DNA of 64,000 bases from Candidatus Krumholzibacteriia bacterium (GTDB lineage: Bacteria; Krumholzibacteriota; Krumholzibacteriia; LZORAL124-64-63): contig JADGDU010000010.1 of assembly GCA_016744705.1 (NCBI GenBank), positions 85,812 to 149,811 of the forward strand, given 5' to 3'. A program made the position numbers and the translations under genes. The notes under the pieces are model-generated. The model saw only the letters and a list, made by a program, of their open reading frames with translations, made no database searches and was not told the DNA's origin. Within the stretch, counting starts at the first letter, position 1. Each line of letters begins with the position of its first letter. Shown here piece by piece: positions 25,676 to 34,382 of the stretch.

Positions 25676-26806
25676 GTGAATATCCACGAATATCAGGCGA
25701 AGGAGATCTTTACAAGCTTTGGCTTGCCTGTGCCCGGCGGAACAGCGGTCCAGACCGTTGCCGACGCCGTAGCCAGTGCCGAAGAATATGGCTTGCCTGT
25801 GATGGTCAAGGCTCAGGTGCTGACCGGTGGCCGCGGCAAGGCCGGGGGCGTCAAATTCTGTCCCACTATGGATGATGTGAGGGCCAATGCCGAGAGTATC
25901 CTGGGCATGGACATCAAGGGTCACACAGTGAACACTGTACTGATCACTCCTGCGGTTGATATCGACAGCGAGTTCTATGTGGGTATGCTCATTGACCGCA
26001 ATACCAAACGCGTTTTGCTGATGGCCAGCGCCGAAGGTGGAGTGGAAATCGAACAGGTGGCCAAGGACACTCCTGAGCTCATCTTCAAGTTTGCCATTGA
26101 TCCCCGCTATGGTCTGCTGGACCATGAAGCCATGGACATGGGCATGCGCCTGGTCCCTGGCGACATCAAAAAGGCCCGCCAATTGGCCGCCGCCATGCAG
26201 AAGCTGTACACCGCTTTTATGGCTTCCGATTCCAGCCTGGCTGAAATTAACCCTTGGATTTTTACTCCTGCAGGCAAGGGCCACGCCATTGACGCCAAGG
26301 TCAATTTGGATGACAACGCCATGTTCCGTCACCCGGATTACGAACCACTGCGCGACCTTGACGCAGAAGATGCCAGCGAACGCATGGCCCGCGAAGCCAA
26401 TCTGAGCTTCGTCAAGCTGAGCGGAAACGTTGGCTGCCTGGTCAACGGCGCAGGCCTGGCCATGGCCACCATGGATTTGGTGAAATACTACGGCGGACAG
26501 CCGGCCAACTTCCTGGATATCGGCGGCAGCTCCAATCCGGAGAAGGTTGTCGACGCTTTGCGAATCATTCTGTCAGACGAAGAAGTGAAGGTAATCCTCT
26601 TCAACATCTTCGGAGGCATCACCCGTTGTGACGATGTGGCCAAGGGAATTATCGAAGCCACCAAGCGCATGGATATCAACGTGCCCATCGTCGTGCGGTT
26701 GACGGGAACCAACGAAGAAGAAGGTCGGGCCTTGCTGTCCGAAACCGATCTGGTTCCTGCTGCCACCATGGATGAAGCCGTCAAAAAGGCCATCGCACTG
26801 GGTTAA
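25676..26806 (+). CDS. sucC: Succinyl-CoA synthetase beta subunit
   Basis: ATP-grasp subunit of the TCA-cycle enzyme that makes ATP/GTP from succinyl-CoA. It has 376 residues. GTG 25676 is 5 nt after GGGGAGGAA and gives the family start MNIHEYQAKEIFTSFGLPVP. KAQVLTGGRGKAGGVK (ATP-grasp), AEINPW (metal site) and GGITRCDDVAKGI are diagnostic. sucD follows 65 nt downstream. Confidence 0.95.
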   Translation: MNIHEYQAKEIFTSFGLPVPGGTAVQTVADAVASAEEYGLPVMVKAQVLTGGRGKAGGVKFCPTMDDVRANAESILGMDIKGHTVNTVLITPAVDIDSEFYVGMLIDRNTKRVLLMASAEGGVEIEQVAKDTPELIFKFAIDPRYGLLDHEAMDMGMRLVPGDIKKARQLAAAMQKLYTAFMASDSSLAEINPWIFTPAGKGHAIDAKVNLDDNAMFRHPDYEPLRDLDAEDASERMAREANLSFVKLSGNVGCLVNGAGLAMATMDLVKYYGGQPANFLDIGGSSNPEKVVDALRIILSDEEVKVILFNIFGGITRCDDVAKGIIEATKRMDINVPIVVRLTGTNEEEGRALLSETDLVPAATMDEAVKKAIALG

Positions 26807-26871
26807 TACCCCGTCTGGTCTAAGAATGTTTTTAACGGCGCCAGGGGCGCCTTGAAGAGGAGATAGTTAAA

Positions 26872-27747
26872 ATGGCGATTTTTGTCGACGACAATACCAA
26901 GGTTGTCGTGCAGGGAATCACCGGCCGAGATGGCGGTTTCCACTCCAGTCAGATGCTGGCTTATGGGACCAAAGTTCTCGCAGGTGTTACTCCCGGCCGC
27001 GGCGGTCAGATGTTTGAAGATAAAGTACCTGTTTATAATACAGTCAAAGAGGCTGTGGATAATCATGGGGTGAACACCTCCGTGATCTTCGTGCCTCCAT
27101 TTGGTGCCGCTGGTGCCATCTACGAAGCAGCCGATGCCGGTTGTAAGCTCATCGTTTGTATCACTGAAGGCGTTCCCACCTGTGACATGGTCAAGGTCAT
27201 GCCATACCTGGAAGAGCGTGGCGTTCGTTTGATCGGGCCCAATTGTCCTGGCCTGCTTGCTCCTGGCATTGCCAAGCTGGGCATCCTGCCCACCAGTATT
27301 GTCAAGGAAGGCAACGTGGGGCTGGTTTCCCGCAGCGGCACCCTGACTTACGAAGTGGTCTACCAACTCTCTGAAGCAGGCCTCGGCCAAACCACCTGCC
27401 TGGGCATTGGTGGCGATCCCGTCATCGGAACCACTTTCATGGACGCCATCAAGGCATTCAATGACGATCCATTGACAGAAGCATTTGTCATGATCGGTGA
27501 AATCGGTGGCGACGCTGAAGAGCAGGCAGCAGCCTGGATCAAAGAGAACTGCAAAAAACCTGTGGTTAGCTTCATTGCTGGCCAGACGGCACCTCCCGGC
27601 AAGCGCATGGGCCACGCGGGAGCCATCGTCAGTGGTGGTGCAGGAACCGCAGCTGAGAAGCGCAAGGCTTTGGAGGCAGCAGGTATTCCTGTGGCTGATC
27701 GCCCCATGGATATTGTGCCTTTGTTACAGGAAATCTGGAAGAAGTAG
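26872..27747 (+). CDS. sucD: Succinyl-CoA synthetase alpha subunit
   Basis: 291 residues. The CoA-binding Rossmann domain has [22 protein letters not shown]. The ligase domain carries the phosphohistidine motif [36 protein letters not shown] is also typical. It forms an alpha-beta complex with SucC. A GAGGAG site lies just before ATG 26872. Confidence 0.95.
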   Translation: MAIFVDDNTKVVVQGITGRDGGFHSSQMLAYGTKVLAGVTPGRGGQMFEDKVPVYNTVKEAVDNHGVNTSVIFVPPFGAAGAIYEAADAGCKLIVCITEGVPTCDMVKVMPYLEERGVRLIGPNCPGLLAPGIAKLGILPTSIVKEGNVGLVSRSGTLTYEVVYQLSEAGLGQTTCLGIGGDPVIGTTFMDAIKAFNDDPLTEAFVMIGEIGGDAEEQAAAWIKENCKKPVVSFIAGQTAPPGKRMGHAGAIVSGGAGTAAEKRKALEAAGIPVADRPMDIVPLLQEIWKK

Positions 27748-27783
27748 GCGCAAGCTACTATATTGCGCGCGCTTGAATGAACT

Positions 27784-27815
27784 GTTGGCCCGGTGTATAG
27801 CCGGGCCAACCTTTA
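27784..27815 (+). terminator. Terminator after sucCD
   Basis: A perfect 10-bp stem (GTTGGCCCGG / CCGGGCCAAC) with a 7-nt loop, followed by CTTTAAAT. The T-tract is weak. Confidence 0.6.
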
Positions 27816-27874
27816 AATCAGAAAATTGGGTTTCATAAGCGGCTTTATCCGCACTGAAAAGGAAGAATAGGGAC

Positions 27875-28279
27875 ATGCAGCAGACATATTTTATGATCAA
27901 ACCAGAAATCGTGGCCGCCGGTGAACAAAAAATCGGAGCCATCCTGGCCATCGTCAATGCCGCCGGATTTCGCATCACCGGTTTGAACATGCGCCAGATG
28001 GATCGTGCCCTGGTGGAAGATTTTTATGGTGAGCACAAGGAACGCCCTTTCTTCGGTGAACTGTGCGATTACATCTGCAGTGGTCCCGTAGTGGCCATCC
28101 GTATGGAACGCGAAAACGCCGTGGCTGCTCTGCGTGAGCTCATTGGCGCCACTAATCCTGAAGAAGCTGCCGTCGGTACCATCCGCGACCTGTTTGGTGC
28201 TTCTTTGAGCAACAATGCAGTGCACGCATCGGCCAATACCGATGATGCTGCTCGTGAACTTGGCCTTATTTTCGGATAA
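27875..28279 (+). CDS. ndk: Nucleoside diphosphate kinase
   Basis: 134 residues. It transfers the gamma-phosphate between nucleoside triphosphates via a phosphohistidine. The start MQQTYFMIKPEIVAAG, the GTIRDLFGASLSNNAVHASAN region with the active-site His, and the length fit. The canonical NxxHGSD motif reads NAVHASAN here, so Ser is kept after the His. Position after sucCD matches a recurrent association with GTP-forming succinyl-CoA synthetase. Confidence 0.93.
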   Translation: MQQTYFMIKPEIVAAGEQKIGAILAIVNAAGFRITGLNMRQMDRALVEDFYGEHKERPFFGELCDYICSGPVVAIRMERENAVAALRELIGATNPEEAAVGTIRDLFGASLSNNAVHASANTDDAARELGLIFG

Positions 28280-28330
28280 CTCTGGGCTACTTGACACAGG
28301 CCCTGGTGGCTATTAAGGTTTGGCGCTTGC

Positions 28331-28816
28331 ATGAAACTGGATATCGATACACAAGATTGGGGCCAATCGGAAATGGAAATTTCCGGTGATTTGCGCCTTG
28401 AACTGGGAGAGGGATGCCCTCAAACGGTTCAGGTTCAAGGCTCCTTAACCGTGGATAACCTCGAAAACAGGTTTCATCTCAAAGGAAGCGTGAAGGCCAC
28501 CGGAGACATCCCATGCGGACGTTGTTTGGAGACCTTCACTTTTGTGTGGAAAGCACCCGTCGAAATCATTATTCTACGGAATATTGATCGTGGTGAGGAT
28601 CAGGGCGATACGGTAGTATTGCACCAATCCAAGGGGCTGGTAGATCTCAGTGAAGCCGTCACCGAATGTGTCTCACTGGCCTTCCCGCTGACCACAATTT
28701 GCCGGGAAGATTGCCAAGGCCTTTGCCAAACTTGCGGTATCGACCGGAACAAGCAATCTTGTGAATGCAAAGAAGAAGACATAGACCCTAGATGGGCTGC
28801 TCTGGACAATCTATAA
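28331..28816 (+). CDS. DUF177 (YceD-family) protein
   Basis: 161 residues, implicated in 23S rRNA/ribosomal protein metabolism in other bacteria. The family hallmark is a cysteine cluster: GRCLETF (about residues 62-70) and the C-terminal ICREDCQGLCQTCGIDRNKQSCEC, probably metal-binding. It sits directly before rpmF, its near-universal neighbour, and opens the rpmF-plsX-fab cluster. Confidence 0.87.
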   Translation: MKLDIDTQDWGQSEMEISGDLRLELGEGCPQTVQVQGSLTVDNLENRFHLKGSVKATGDIPCGRCLETFTFVWKAPVEIIILRNIDRGEDQGDTVVLHQSKGLVDLSEAVTECVSLAFPLTTICREDCQGLCQTCGIDRNKQSCECKEEDIDPRWAALDNL

Positions 28817-28850
28817 TCCACCGCTGCCTTACTGAAAAGAGAGAAAGACC

Positions 28851-29030
28851 ATGGCTGTACCAAAGAAAAAAACGTCTCACTCCCGCAAAGGTCTTCGTCG
28901 CGCCAACTGGCACCTGACCAAACCGGATCCCAACAAATGCCCTCACTGTGCTGCTCCCCGTTTGCCCCATCGTGTCTGTCGCGAATGTGGCTATTATGGC
29001 GAGCGTGAAGTCATGGTGGTTGAGTCTTAG
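28851..29030 (+). CDS. rpmF: 50S ribosomal protein bL32
   Basis: 59 residues starting MAVPKKKTSHSRKGLRRANW, with the zinc-ribbon pairs CPHC (30-33) and CREC (43-46) followed by GYYGEREVM. ATG 28851 follows GAGAAAGACC. This is the zinc-binding (C+) form. It sits between the DUF177 gene and plsX, the usual place. Confidence 0.95.
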   Translation: MAVPKKKTSHSRKGLRRANWHLTKPDPNKCPHCAAPRLPHRVCRECGYYGEREVMVVES

Positions 29031-29068
29031 AACTTCGTTCTAGGACGGGATCAATAATCAGGTGGCAT

Positions 29069-29087
29069 AGGGCGCTTTTAGCGCCCT
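29069..29087 (+). other. Stem-loop between rpmF and plsX
   Basis: AGGGCGCT-TTT-AGCGCCCT is a perfect 8-bp hairpin without a T-tract, ending 21 nt before plsX. It may attenuate or process the transcript. Confidence 0.5.
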
Positions 29088-29108
29088 GGACGGCACGGAG
29101 GTCGGACA

Positions 29109-30104
29109 ATGAGTGAAAACAGCAAACCCATGATCGCTCTGGATGCCATGGGCGGAGATCACGGCCCTTCGGTGATTGTACCTGGTGCTGTGGCTGCCTT
29201 GGCTGGTGACTCTCCTTTTGGAGTCACTCTTTATGGCGATGAGTCTGCTGTCCAAGCTGAATTGGATAAGCTGGACACAGATGGTCTGACCATCAAGGTT
29301 GTGCACTGTAGCCAGGATATCGAAATGGGGGAGTCCCCTGCTTCGGCCATCCGGACCAAAAAAGACAGTCCCATCGTTCGGTCCATTATGGATCACAAGA
29401 AGGGGCAAGTGCAGGCTGTTGTTTCCGCAGGCTCCACCGGGGCCATGGTTGCGGCCAGTCTCATCCTCCTGGGGCGCCTGCCGGGTGTTGATCGTCCGGC
29501 TATTGGTACCCTAATTCCCACCATTAAAGGCGAATTGCTGCTTCTCGATGCTGGTGCCAATGTCCAATGCACTGTGGAGCACCTGATGTCTTTTGCCCGC
29601 ATGGGCGATGTCTTTGCTCAACACATTCTGCAAGTTGAAAATCCCACTGTCGGGCAACTCAATATCGGGGGCGAACCCAAAAAAGGCACGGAACAGAACG
29701 TGGAGCTCTATCAGGCTCTCGAAAATTCTGATCTGAACTTTGTGGGCAATGTCGAAGGCAACCAGTTCATGCTGGGGCCTTGCGATGTAGTTGTCACTGA
29801 CGGGTTCACTGGCAATAACACCCTTAAATTGGTGGAAGGTTTTGCCCGTTTTCTGTATGCCCTGGCCCAAAGACCGGGACTCAGCGATGAGGAACGTGGG
29901 GCTATCAAACCAGTCTTAGGTTTGTTGATGCGGGAATTCAGTTATGAGGTTTATGGCGGCGCTATGCTCCTGGGCGTTTCCGGCAACAGCATCATTGCTC
30001 ATGGTCGCAGTTCCTCATTGGCCATCACCAATGCCATCAAAATGGCCTGGCGTGAAATTGAAATCGATTTGCCAGCCAAATTGGCCGCAGCCCATTCCGG
30101 TTGA
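29109..30104 (+). CDS. plsX: Phosphate acyltransferase PlsX
   Basis: Converts acyl-ACP to acyl-phosphate for phospholipid synthesis. It has 331 residues. IALDAMGGDHGPSVIVPGA is the family start. VSAGSTGAMVAASLILLGRLPGVDRPAIGTLIPT and VVTDGFTGNNTLKLVEG are PlsX landmarks. fabD follows after 30 nt. The fabH gene usually found between them is absent. Confidence 0.95.
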   Translation: MSENSKPMIALDAMGGDHGPSVIVPGAVAALAGDSPFGVTLYGDESAVQAELDKLDTDGLTIKVVHCSQDIEMGESPASAIRTKKDSPIVRSIMDHKKGQVQAVVSAGSTGAMVAASLILLGRLPGVDRPAIGTLIPTIKGELLLLDAGANVQCTVEHLMSFARMGDVFAQHILQVENPTVGQLNIGGEPKKGTEQNVELYQALENSDLNFVGNVEGNQFMLGPCDVVVTDGFTGNNTLKLVEGFARFLYALAQRPGLSDEERGAIKPVLGLLMREFSYEVYGGAMLLGVSGNSIIAHGRSSSLAITNAIKMAWREIEIDLPAKLAAAHSG

Positions 30105-30134
30105 TACAACTTTAAATAAGGATTTGAAACAATC

Positions 30135-31088
30135 ATGATTCAGGTTCCCATGCTCTTCCCCGGCCAGGGGTCACAGGCTGTCGGTATGACTGCCGATTTA
30201 ATGGATCATAAAAGTCCTGCTTCTGGCTTTCTTTCAACCGTCAACGAGGTTCTGGGGTACGATCTCCTGCATACTATGCATGAGGGACCAGGAGAGGTCC
30301 TGACAGAAACTCACCACGCCCAACCAGCCATCTTGGCCCATTCTGTAGCGGTCACTTTGGCTCTGCGCGAGCTGGGAGTGATCCCTTCATTGGTGGCCGG
30401 CCATAGCATTGGCGAGTTCAGTGCAGCCGTGGCCGCAGGGGTTTTGGCGCCTGCCGATGGTCTGAAGGTCGTGCGCCGCCGGGGTGAACTGATGTTCGCT
30501 GCCGGCCAGGAAATTCCGGGAACCATGGCTGCTGTCATGGGATTAAAGGGTGCTCAAGTCACTGAGATCTGCGCCCAGGTCAATGCCGACTCCGGTGTGG
30601 TGGTTTTGGCGAATCATAATTCCGATATGCAGGTGGTTATTTCAGGAGAAGTGCCTGCCGTAGCAGCTGCCGGAGAGGCCCTGAAAGCCGCTGGTGCCCG
30701 CCGAGTGATTCCTTTGAATGTCAGCGGAGCCTTTCACTCTCCTTTGCTTGAAGGTGCCGGGACCAGTTTTACCTCCTTCCTCCAGGATATCAATCTTCAG
30801 GATGCCCAAGTGCCTCTGGTGGCCAATGTGTCTGCTACCCCTGAGACTGATGTTGGGGAATTATTAACGGGCTTTGGCCGCCAATTGACGGCGCCCGTAC
30901 GCTGGCATGAAATCATGGAGCTGATGGCCGGTAATGAAGAGGATCGCCCTAAAATTATTCTGGAAGTGGGACCGGGAAAAGTGCTTTCCAATATGGCCCG
31001 GCGCACATACCCTGAAGTGAAGTTTGTACCGGTAGGCACAGCCGCCGATTTGGATGGAATCCTTGACATCCTGCAAGAAAACCTTTAA
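30135..31088 (+). CDS. fabD: Malonyl-CoA:ACP transacylase
   Basis: 317 residues. It loads malonate onto ACP. LFPGQGSQAVGM begins the fold, and the nucleophile Ser is in AGHSIGEFSAAVAAG. SGAFHSPLLEGAG carries the catalytic His region. It is part of the fab operon. Confidence 0.95.
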   Translation: MIQVPMLFPGQGSQAVGMTADLMDHKSPASGFLSTVNEVLGYDLLHTMHEGPGEVLTETHHAQPAILAHSVAVTLALRELGVIPSLVAGHSIGEFSAAVAAGVLAPADGLKVVRRRGELMFAAGQEIPGTMAAVMGLKGAQVTEICAQVNADSGVVVLANHNSDMQVVISGEVPAVAAAGEALKAAGARRVIPLNVSGAFHSPLLEGAGTSFTSFLQDINLQDAQVPLVANVSATPETDVGELLTGFGRQLTAPVRWHEIMELMAGNEEDRPKIILEVGPGKVLSNMARRTYPEVKFVPVGTAADLDGILDILQENL

Positions 31089-31113
31089 CTGACCTTCGAG
31101 GAGGCATGAAGCC

Positions 31114-31845
31114 ATGAGCAATCGAGCCATCATCGTGACAGGAGCCAGCCGGGGCATTGGTGCCGCCATTGCCCGTGAGCTTGCTGCTGCCGGATACGAT
31201 TTGGCCCTTGTGGCCCGCAGTGAGGGACCATTAAATGAACTCGCTGCAGAACTGAATGGCGACGTGAAAGTTAAAGCCTGGCCTGGAGATATCTCCAACT
31301 GGGAAGAGGTCGAAACCATCGTCAAAGAGGTTCATGCTGAGTTTGGTGCCATCTATGGACTGGTGAATAACGCTGGTGTGACCCAGGATGGTCTCTTCGT
31401 GCGCATGAGCCCGGAGAACTGGCAGAAGCCTGTTGACATCAATTTGAACGGCACCTTCTACTTTACAAGGGCGGCCGCACCCATTATGATGCGCCAGCGT
31501 GAAGGCCGAATTATCAACATTTCGTCCGTAATCGGCCTGACCGGTAACGCCGGCCAAGCCAATTATGCCGCCTCCAAGGCAGGCATTATTGCCCTGACCA
31601 AATCAGTAGCTAAGGAACTGGGCGGTCGTGGAGTCACTGCCAATGCAGTTGCTCCCGGCTTTATAGCTACTGAAATGACCCATGACCTTCCTGAGAAGGT
31701 CCGCACGGATATGCTGCGCCAAATCCCTCTGAAGCGATTTGGTGAAGGCAAAGACGTGGCGGGTGTGGTCAAGTTCCTGTTGTCCGAAGAGGCCTCCTAT
31801 ATCACCGCACAAACGCTGGTGGTTGATGGCGGCATGATTTCCTAG
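31114..31845 (+). CDS. fabG: 3-oxoacyl-ACP reductase
   Basis: NADPH-dependent short-chain dehydrogenase of 243 residues. The cofactor motif is TGASRGIGAAIA, the NNAG motif reads VNNAGVT, and the catalytic Ser-Tyr-Lys is in NISSVIGLTGNAGQANYAASKAG. An AGGAGG site lies before ATG 31114. Confidence 0.95.
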   Translation: MSNRAIIVTGASRGIGAAIARELAAAGYDLALVARSEGPLNELAAELNGDVKVKAWPGDISNWEEVETIVKEVHAEFGAIYGLVNNAGVTQDGLFVRMSPENWQKPVDINLNGTFYFTRAAAPIMMRQREGRIINISSVIGLTGNAGQANYAASKAGIIALTKSVAKELGGRGVTANAVAPGFIATEMTHDLPEKVRTDMLRQIPLKRFGEGKDVAGVVKFLLSEEASYITAQTLVVDGGMIS

Positions 31846-31878
31846 TCCCAACACGTTACCCAGGAGGGTTACCTGATT

Positions 31879-32115
31879 ATGGCAAGCATTGAGGAAAAGG
31901 TGTACGAGATTATCCAGCGCAAGCTGAGCGTCAACGCCGAGCAGATCACCCCTGAAGCGTCGTTCACCGAAGATCTCGGTGCCGATAGCCTTGACACCGT
32001 CGAATTGGTGATGGACCTCGAAGAAGAGTTCAACATTACCATTCCCGAAGAAGAGCAGGAAAACCTGAAGACTGTTCAGGATGCTATCGATTATCTCGAA
32101 ACGCATCTGGACTGA
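31879..32115 (+). CDS. acpP: Acyl carrier protein
   Basis: 78 residues, acidic. The phosphopantetheine attachment Ser is in [18 protein letters not shown]. An AGGAGGG site lies before ATG 31879. It is followed by a hairpin at 32173. Confidence 0.96.
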   Translation: MASIEEKVYEIIQRKLSVNAEQITPEASFTEDLGADSLDTVELVMDLEEEFNITIPEEEQENLKTVQDAIDYLETHLD

Positions 32116-32172
32116 ACAAGGCCCTGATCTCGGACCGGACCAATTTATTTGAATATGGTTCGGATTGAATTA

Positions 32173-32203
32173 CCGGTCCCATTCGCTAACTGAGTGGGAC
32201 CGG
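32173..32203 (+). terminator. Stem-loop between acpP and fabF
   Basis: CCGGTCCCA pairs with TGGGACCGG, with a loop of about 13 nt and a short ATTTAG tail. It resembles the attenuating hairpins after highly expressed small genes; fabF begins 27 nt later. Confidence 0.55.
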
Positions 32204-32229
32204 ATTTAGTATAGACCTGGAGGTTACTT

Positions 32230-33468
32230 TTGGAATTCCGTAAAGTTGTCATCACGGGCCTGGGTATGGTCAACTCTGTCGGTAACGACCGTGAGAGTTG
32301 TTGGACGGCCATCAAGGCTGGGAAAAATGGAATTGGCCCTATCGAACGTTTTGATACCGAAGGTTTTAAGGTCAATTTTGCTGGTGAAGTCAAAAATTTC
32401 GATCCTCAGGACTACATGGAAGCCAAAGAAGCCCGCAAGGCGGATCGCTTCTGCCAATTGGCCATGTGTGCTGCGGTTCAGGCCATGGATCAGGCTGATA
32501 TCAAAGACATTGCGGATCCCTATCGGGCCGGTGTCATTATCGGATCTGGTATCGGTGGCATGATCACCTTTGAAGAACAACATACAAAACTGATGAACCG
32601 TGGACCCCGTGGGGTTTCACCCATGTTCATCCCCATGATGATCGGCGATATGGCCAGTGGTCTGGTCAGCATTCGTTACGGTTTTCGCGGTGCCAACTAT
32701 TGCACCGTCAGCGCCTGTGCCAGTGGTGGACACGCCATCGGTTCAGCCTACGACCAAATTGTGCTCGGCCATGCAGACGTCATGATTTGCGGTGGCGCCG
32801 AAGCATCGGTCAGCCCCATGGCTCTGGCTGGATTTGCCAACATGAAGGCACTTTCCACCCGCAACGAGGACCCGACCAAAGCCTGTCGTCCTTTTGACAA
32901 AGATCGGGATGGGTTTATCCTGGGTGAAGGCGCAGGAATGCTGATTCTGGAATCTGAAGAGCATGCCCTGGCTCGCGGCGCAGAAATTTTGGGTGAATTT
33001 AAAGGTTATGGCATGACGGGTGATGCCTATCACATGACCCAGCCTGATACTGAAGGTCGTGGTGCCTTAGGCAGCATGTCCCAGGCCCTACGCACCAGTG
33101 GATTAAAACCGGAACAGGTGGGTTACATCAATGCCCACGGCACGAGCACCCATTTTAATGATAAAGTGGAATCGGGAGCTATTCGCAAAGTTTTCGGTGC
33201 CCATGCAGATAACCTGAAAATCAGCGCTACAAAGAGCATGATTGGCCATTTGCTGGGAGCCGCCGGTGCCGTGGAAGCGGTCGTCACTACATTGGCTCTC
33301 AAAGATGGAATTTTGCCGCCGACAATGAACTATGAAACACCCGACCCCGAGTGTGACCTGTTCTATTGTCCCAATAAGGCCATTGAAGAAAAGGTCGACT
33401 TTGCACTTTCCAATTCATTCGGATTTGGCGGTCACAATGTGACGCTCAGCTTCGGCGCACGCCGCTGA
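32230..33468 (+). CDS. fabF: 3-oxoacyl-ACP synthase II
   Basis: Condensing enzyme of chain elongation. It has 412 residues from TTG 32230 behind TGGAGGTTAC. VVITGLGMVNSVG begins the protein. The active-site Cys is in TVSACASGGHAIG, and the two His residues are in NAHGTSTHFND and KSMIGHLLGAAGA. rnc follows. Confidence 0.95.
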   Translation: MEFRKVVITGLGMVNSVGNDRESCWTAIKAGKNGIGPIERFDTEGFKVNFAGEVKNFDPQDYMEAKEARKADRFCQLAMCAAVQAMDQADIKDIADPYRAGVIIGSGIGGMITFEEQHTKLMNRGPRGVSPMFIPMMIGDMASGLVSIRYGFRGANYCTVSACASGGHAIGSAYDQIVLGHADVMICGGAEASVSPMALAGFANMKALSTRNEDPTKACRPFDKDRDGFILGEGAGMLILESEEHALARGAEILGEFKGYGMTGDAYHMTQPDTEGRGALGSMSQALRTSGLKPEQVGYINAHGTSTHFNDKVESGAIRKVFGAHADNLKISATKSMIGHLLGAAGAVEAVVTTLALKDGILPPTMNYETPDPECDLFYCPNKAIEEKVDFALSNSFGFGGHNVTLSFGARR

Positions 33469-33498
33469 TTCGGTGAGGGCGGATGGAGCCCCCTAACC

Positions 33499-34341
33499 AT
33501 GGGATTGAAAGATAGCTTACAACAAATACTGTCCCGGCTGGGAGGCACAACCCCGGCTGGGACAGATTTAGCTTATAAAGAAGGGGATGTTCCTATCTCC
33601 AAGACGAGTTTGCCGGTGGATCCCATCCAACTGGGTGTTCTGGAAGCAAAACTGGGTTACACTTTTCGTAACCGTTCTCTCCTGATCAACGCCCTGCTGC
33701 ATCGTTCCCACATCCATGTGACAGGCCAGGATCGTGAACAGAGCAACGAGCGTCTGGAATTTCTGGGCGACGCGGTGCTGGGTTTGGTGGTCAACGAAAA
33801 ATTGTATCACAAATTTCCTGAACGCAGCGAAGGTGATCTGACCAAAATGAAATCCCTTTTGGTCTGTGGGGTGCGTTTGTCGGAGGTGGCCGTCAATTTC
33901 GATCTGGGTGTTCATATCCGCATGAGCCGCAGTGAAGCGGCCACGGGAGGACGCCAGCGCTCCTCTATTTTGGCTGATACGACAGAAGCTCTCATCGGTG
34001 CGGTTTATTTGGACGGGGGATTGGCTCCCGCCGCGGCTATGATCGAAAGAGTGGTTCTTTCTGGCAGTGATAAAATTTTGGCCCGGCGATCCTTACGAAA
34101 TTATAAAAGTCGTCTGCAGGAAATGATTCAGGCTCGCTTCAAAACCCCGCCACGTTACAAGGTCATGGAAGTCACAGGACCCGATCATGACCGGGTATTC
34201 AAGGTGTCGGTGAAAATCAATGGTGCGTCCATGGGTGAAGGTGAGGGGCGCAACAAGAAATCAGCAGAGCAGAATGCGGCCCGGGAGGCCCTTGCGCGCA
34301 TAGAAAAAGATCCGAAACTTTTGGAAGATACCGAGAGTTAA
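33499..34341 (+). CDS. rnc: Ribonuclease III
   Basis: Double-strand RNA endonuclease of 280 residues. An N-terminal extension of about 50 residues precedes the RNase III domain with the signature NERLEFLGDAVLGLVV. The second metal-site motif is ILADTTEALIGAVYLDGG. A C-terminal double-strand RNA-binding domain (about 200-270) ends with NKKSAEQNAAREAL. The acpP-fabF-rnc order is widely conserved. Confidence 0.94.
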   Translation: MGLKDSLQQILSRLGGTTPAGTDLAYKEGDVPISKTSLPVDPIQLGVLEAKLGYTFRNRSLLINALLHRSHIHVTGQDREQSNERLEFLGDAVLGLVVNEKLYHKFPERSEGDLTKMKSLLVCGVRLSEVAVNFDLGVHIRMSRSEAATGGRQRSSILADTTEALIGAVYLDGGLAPAAAMIERVVLSGSDKILARRSLRNYKSRLQEMIQARFKTPPRYKVMEVTGPDHDRVFKVSVKINGASMGEGEGRNKKSAEQNAAREALARIEKDPKLLEDTES

Positions 34342-34382
34342 ATACGGGCGGCTATTTCTTTTCCAACCAAGCTGGAGTTCCG

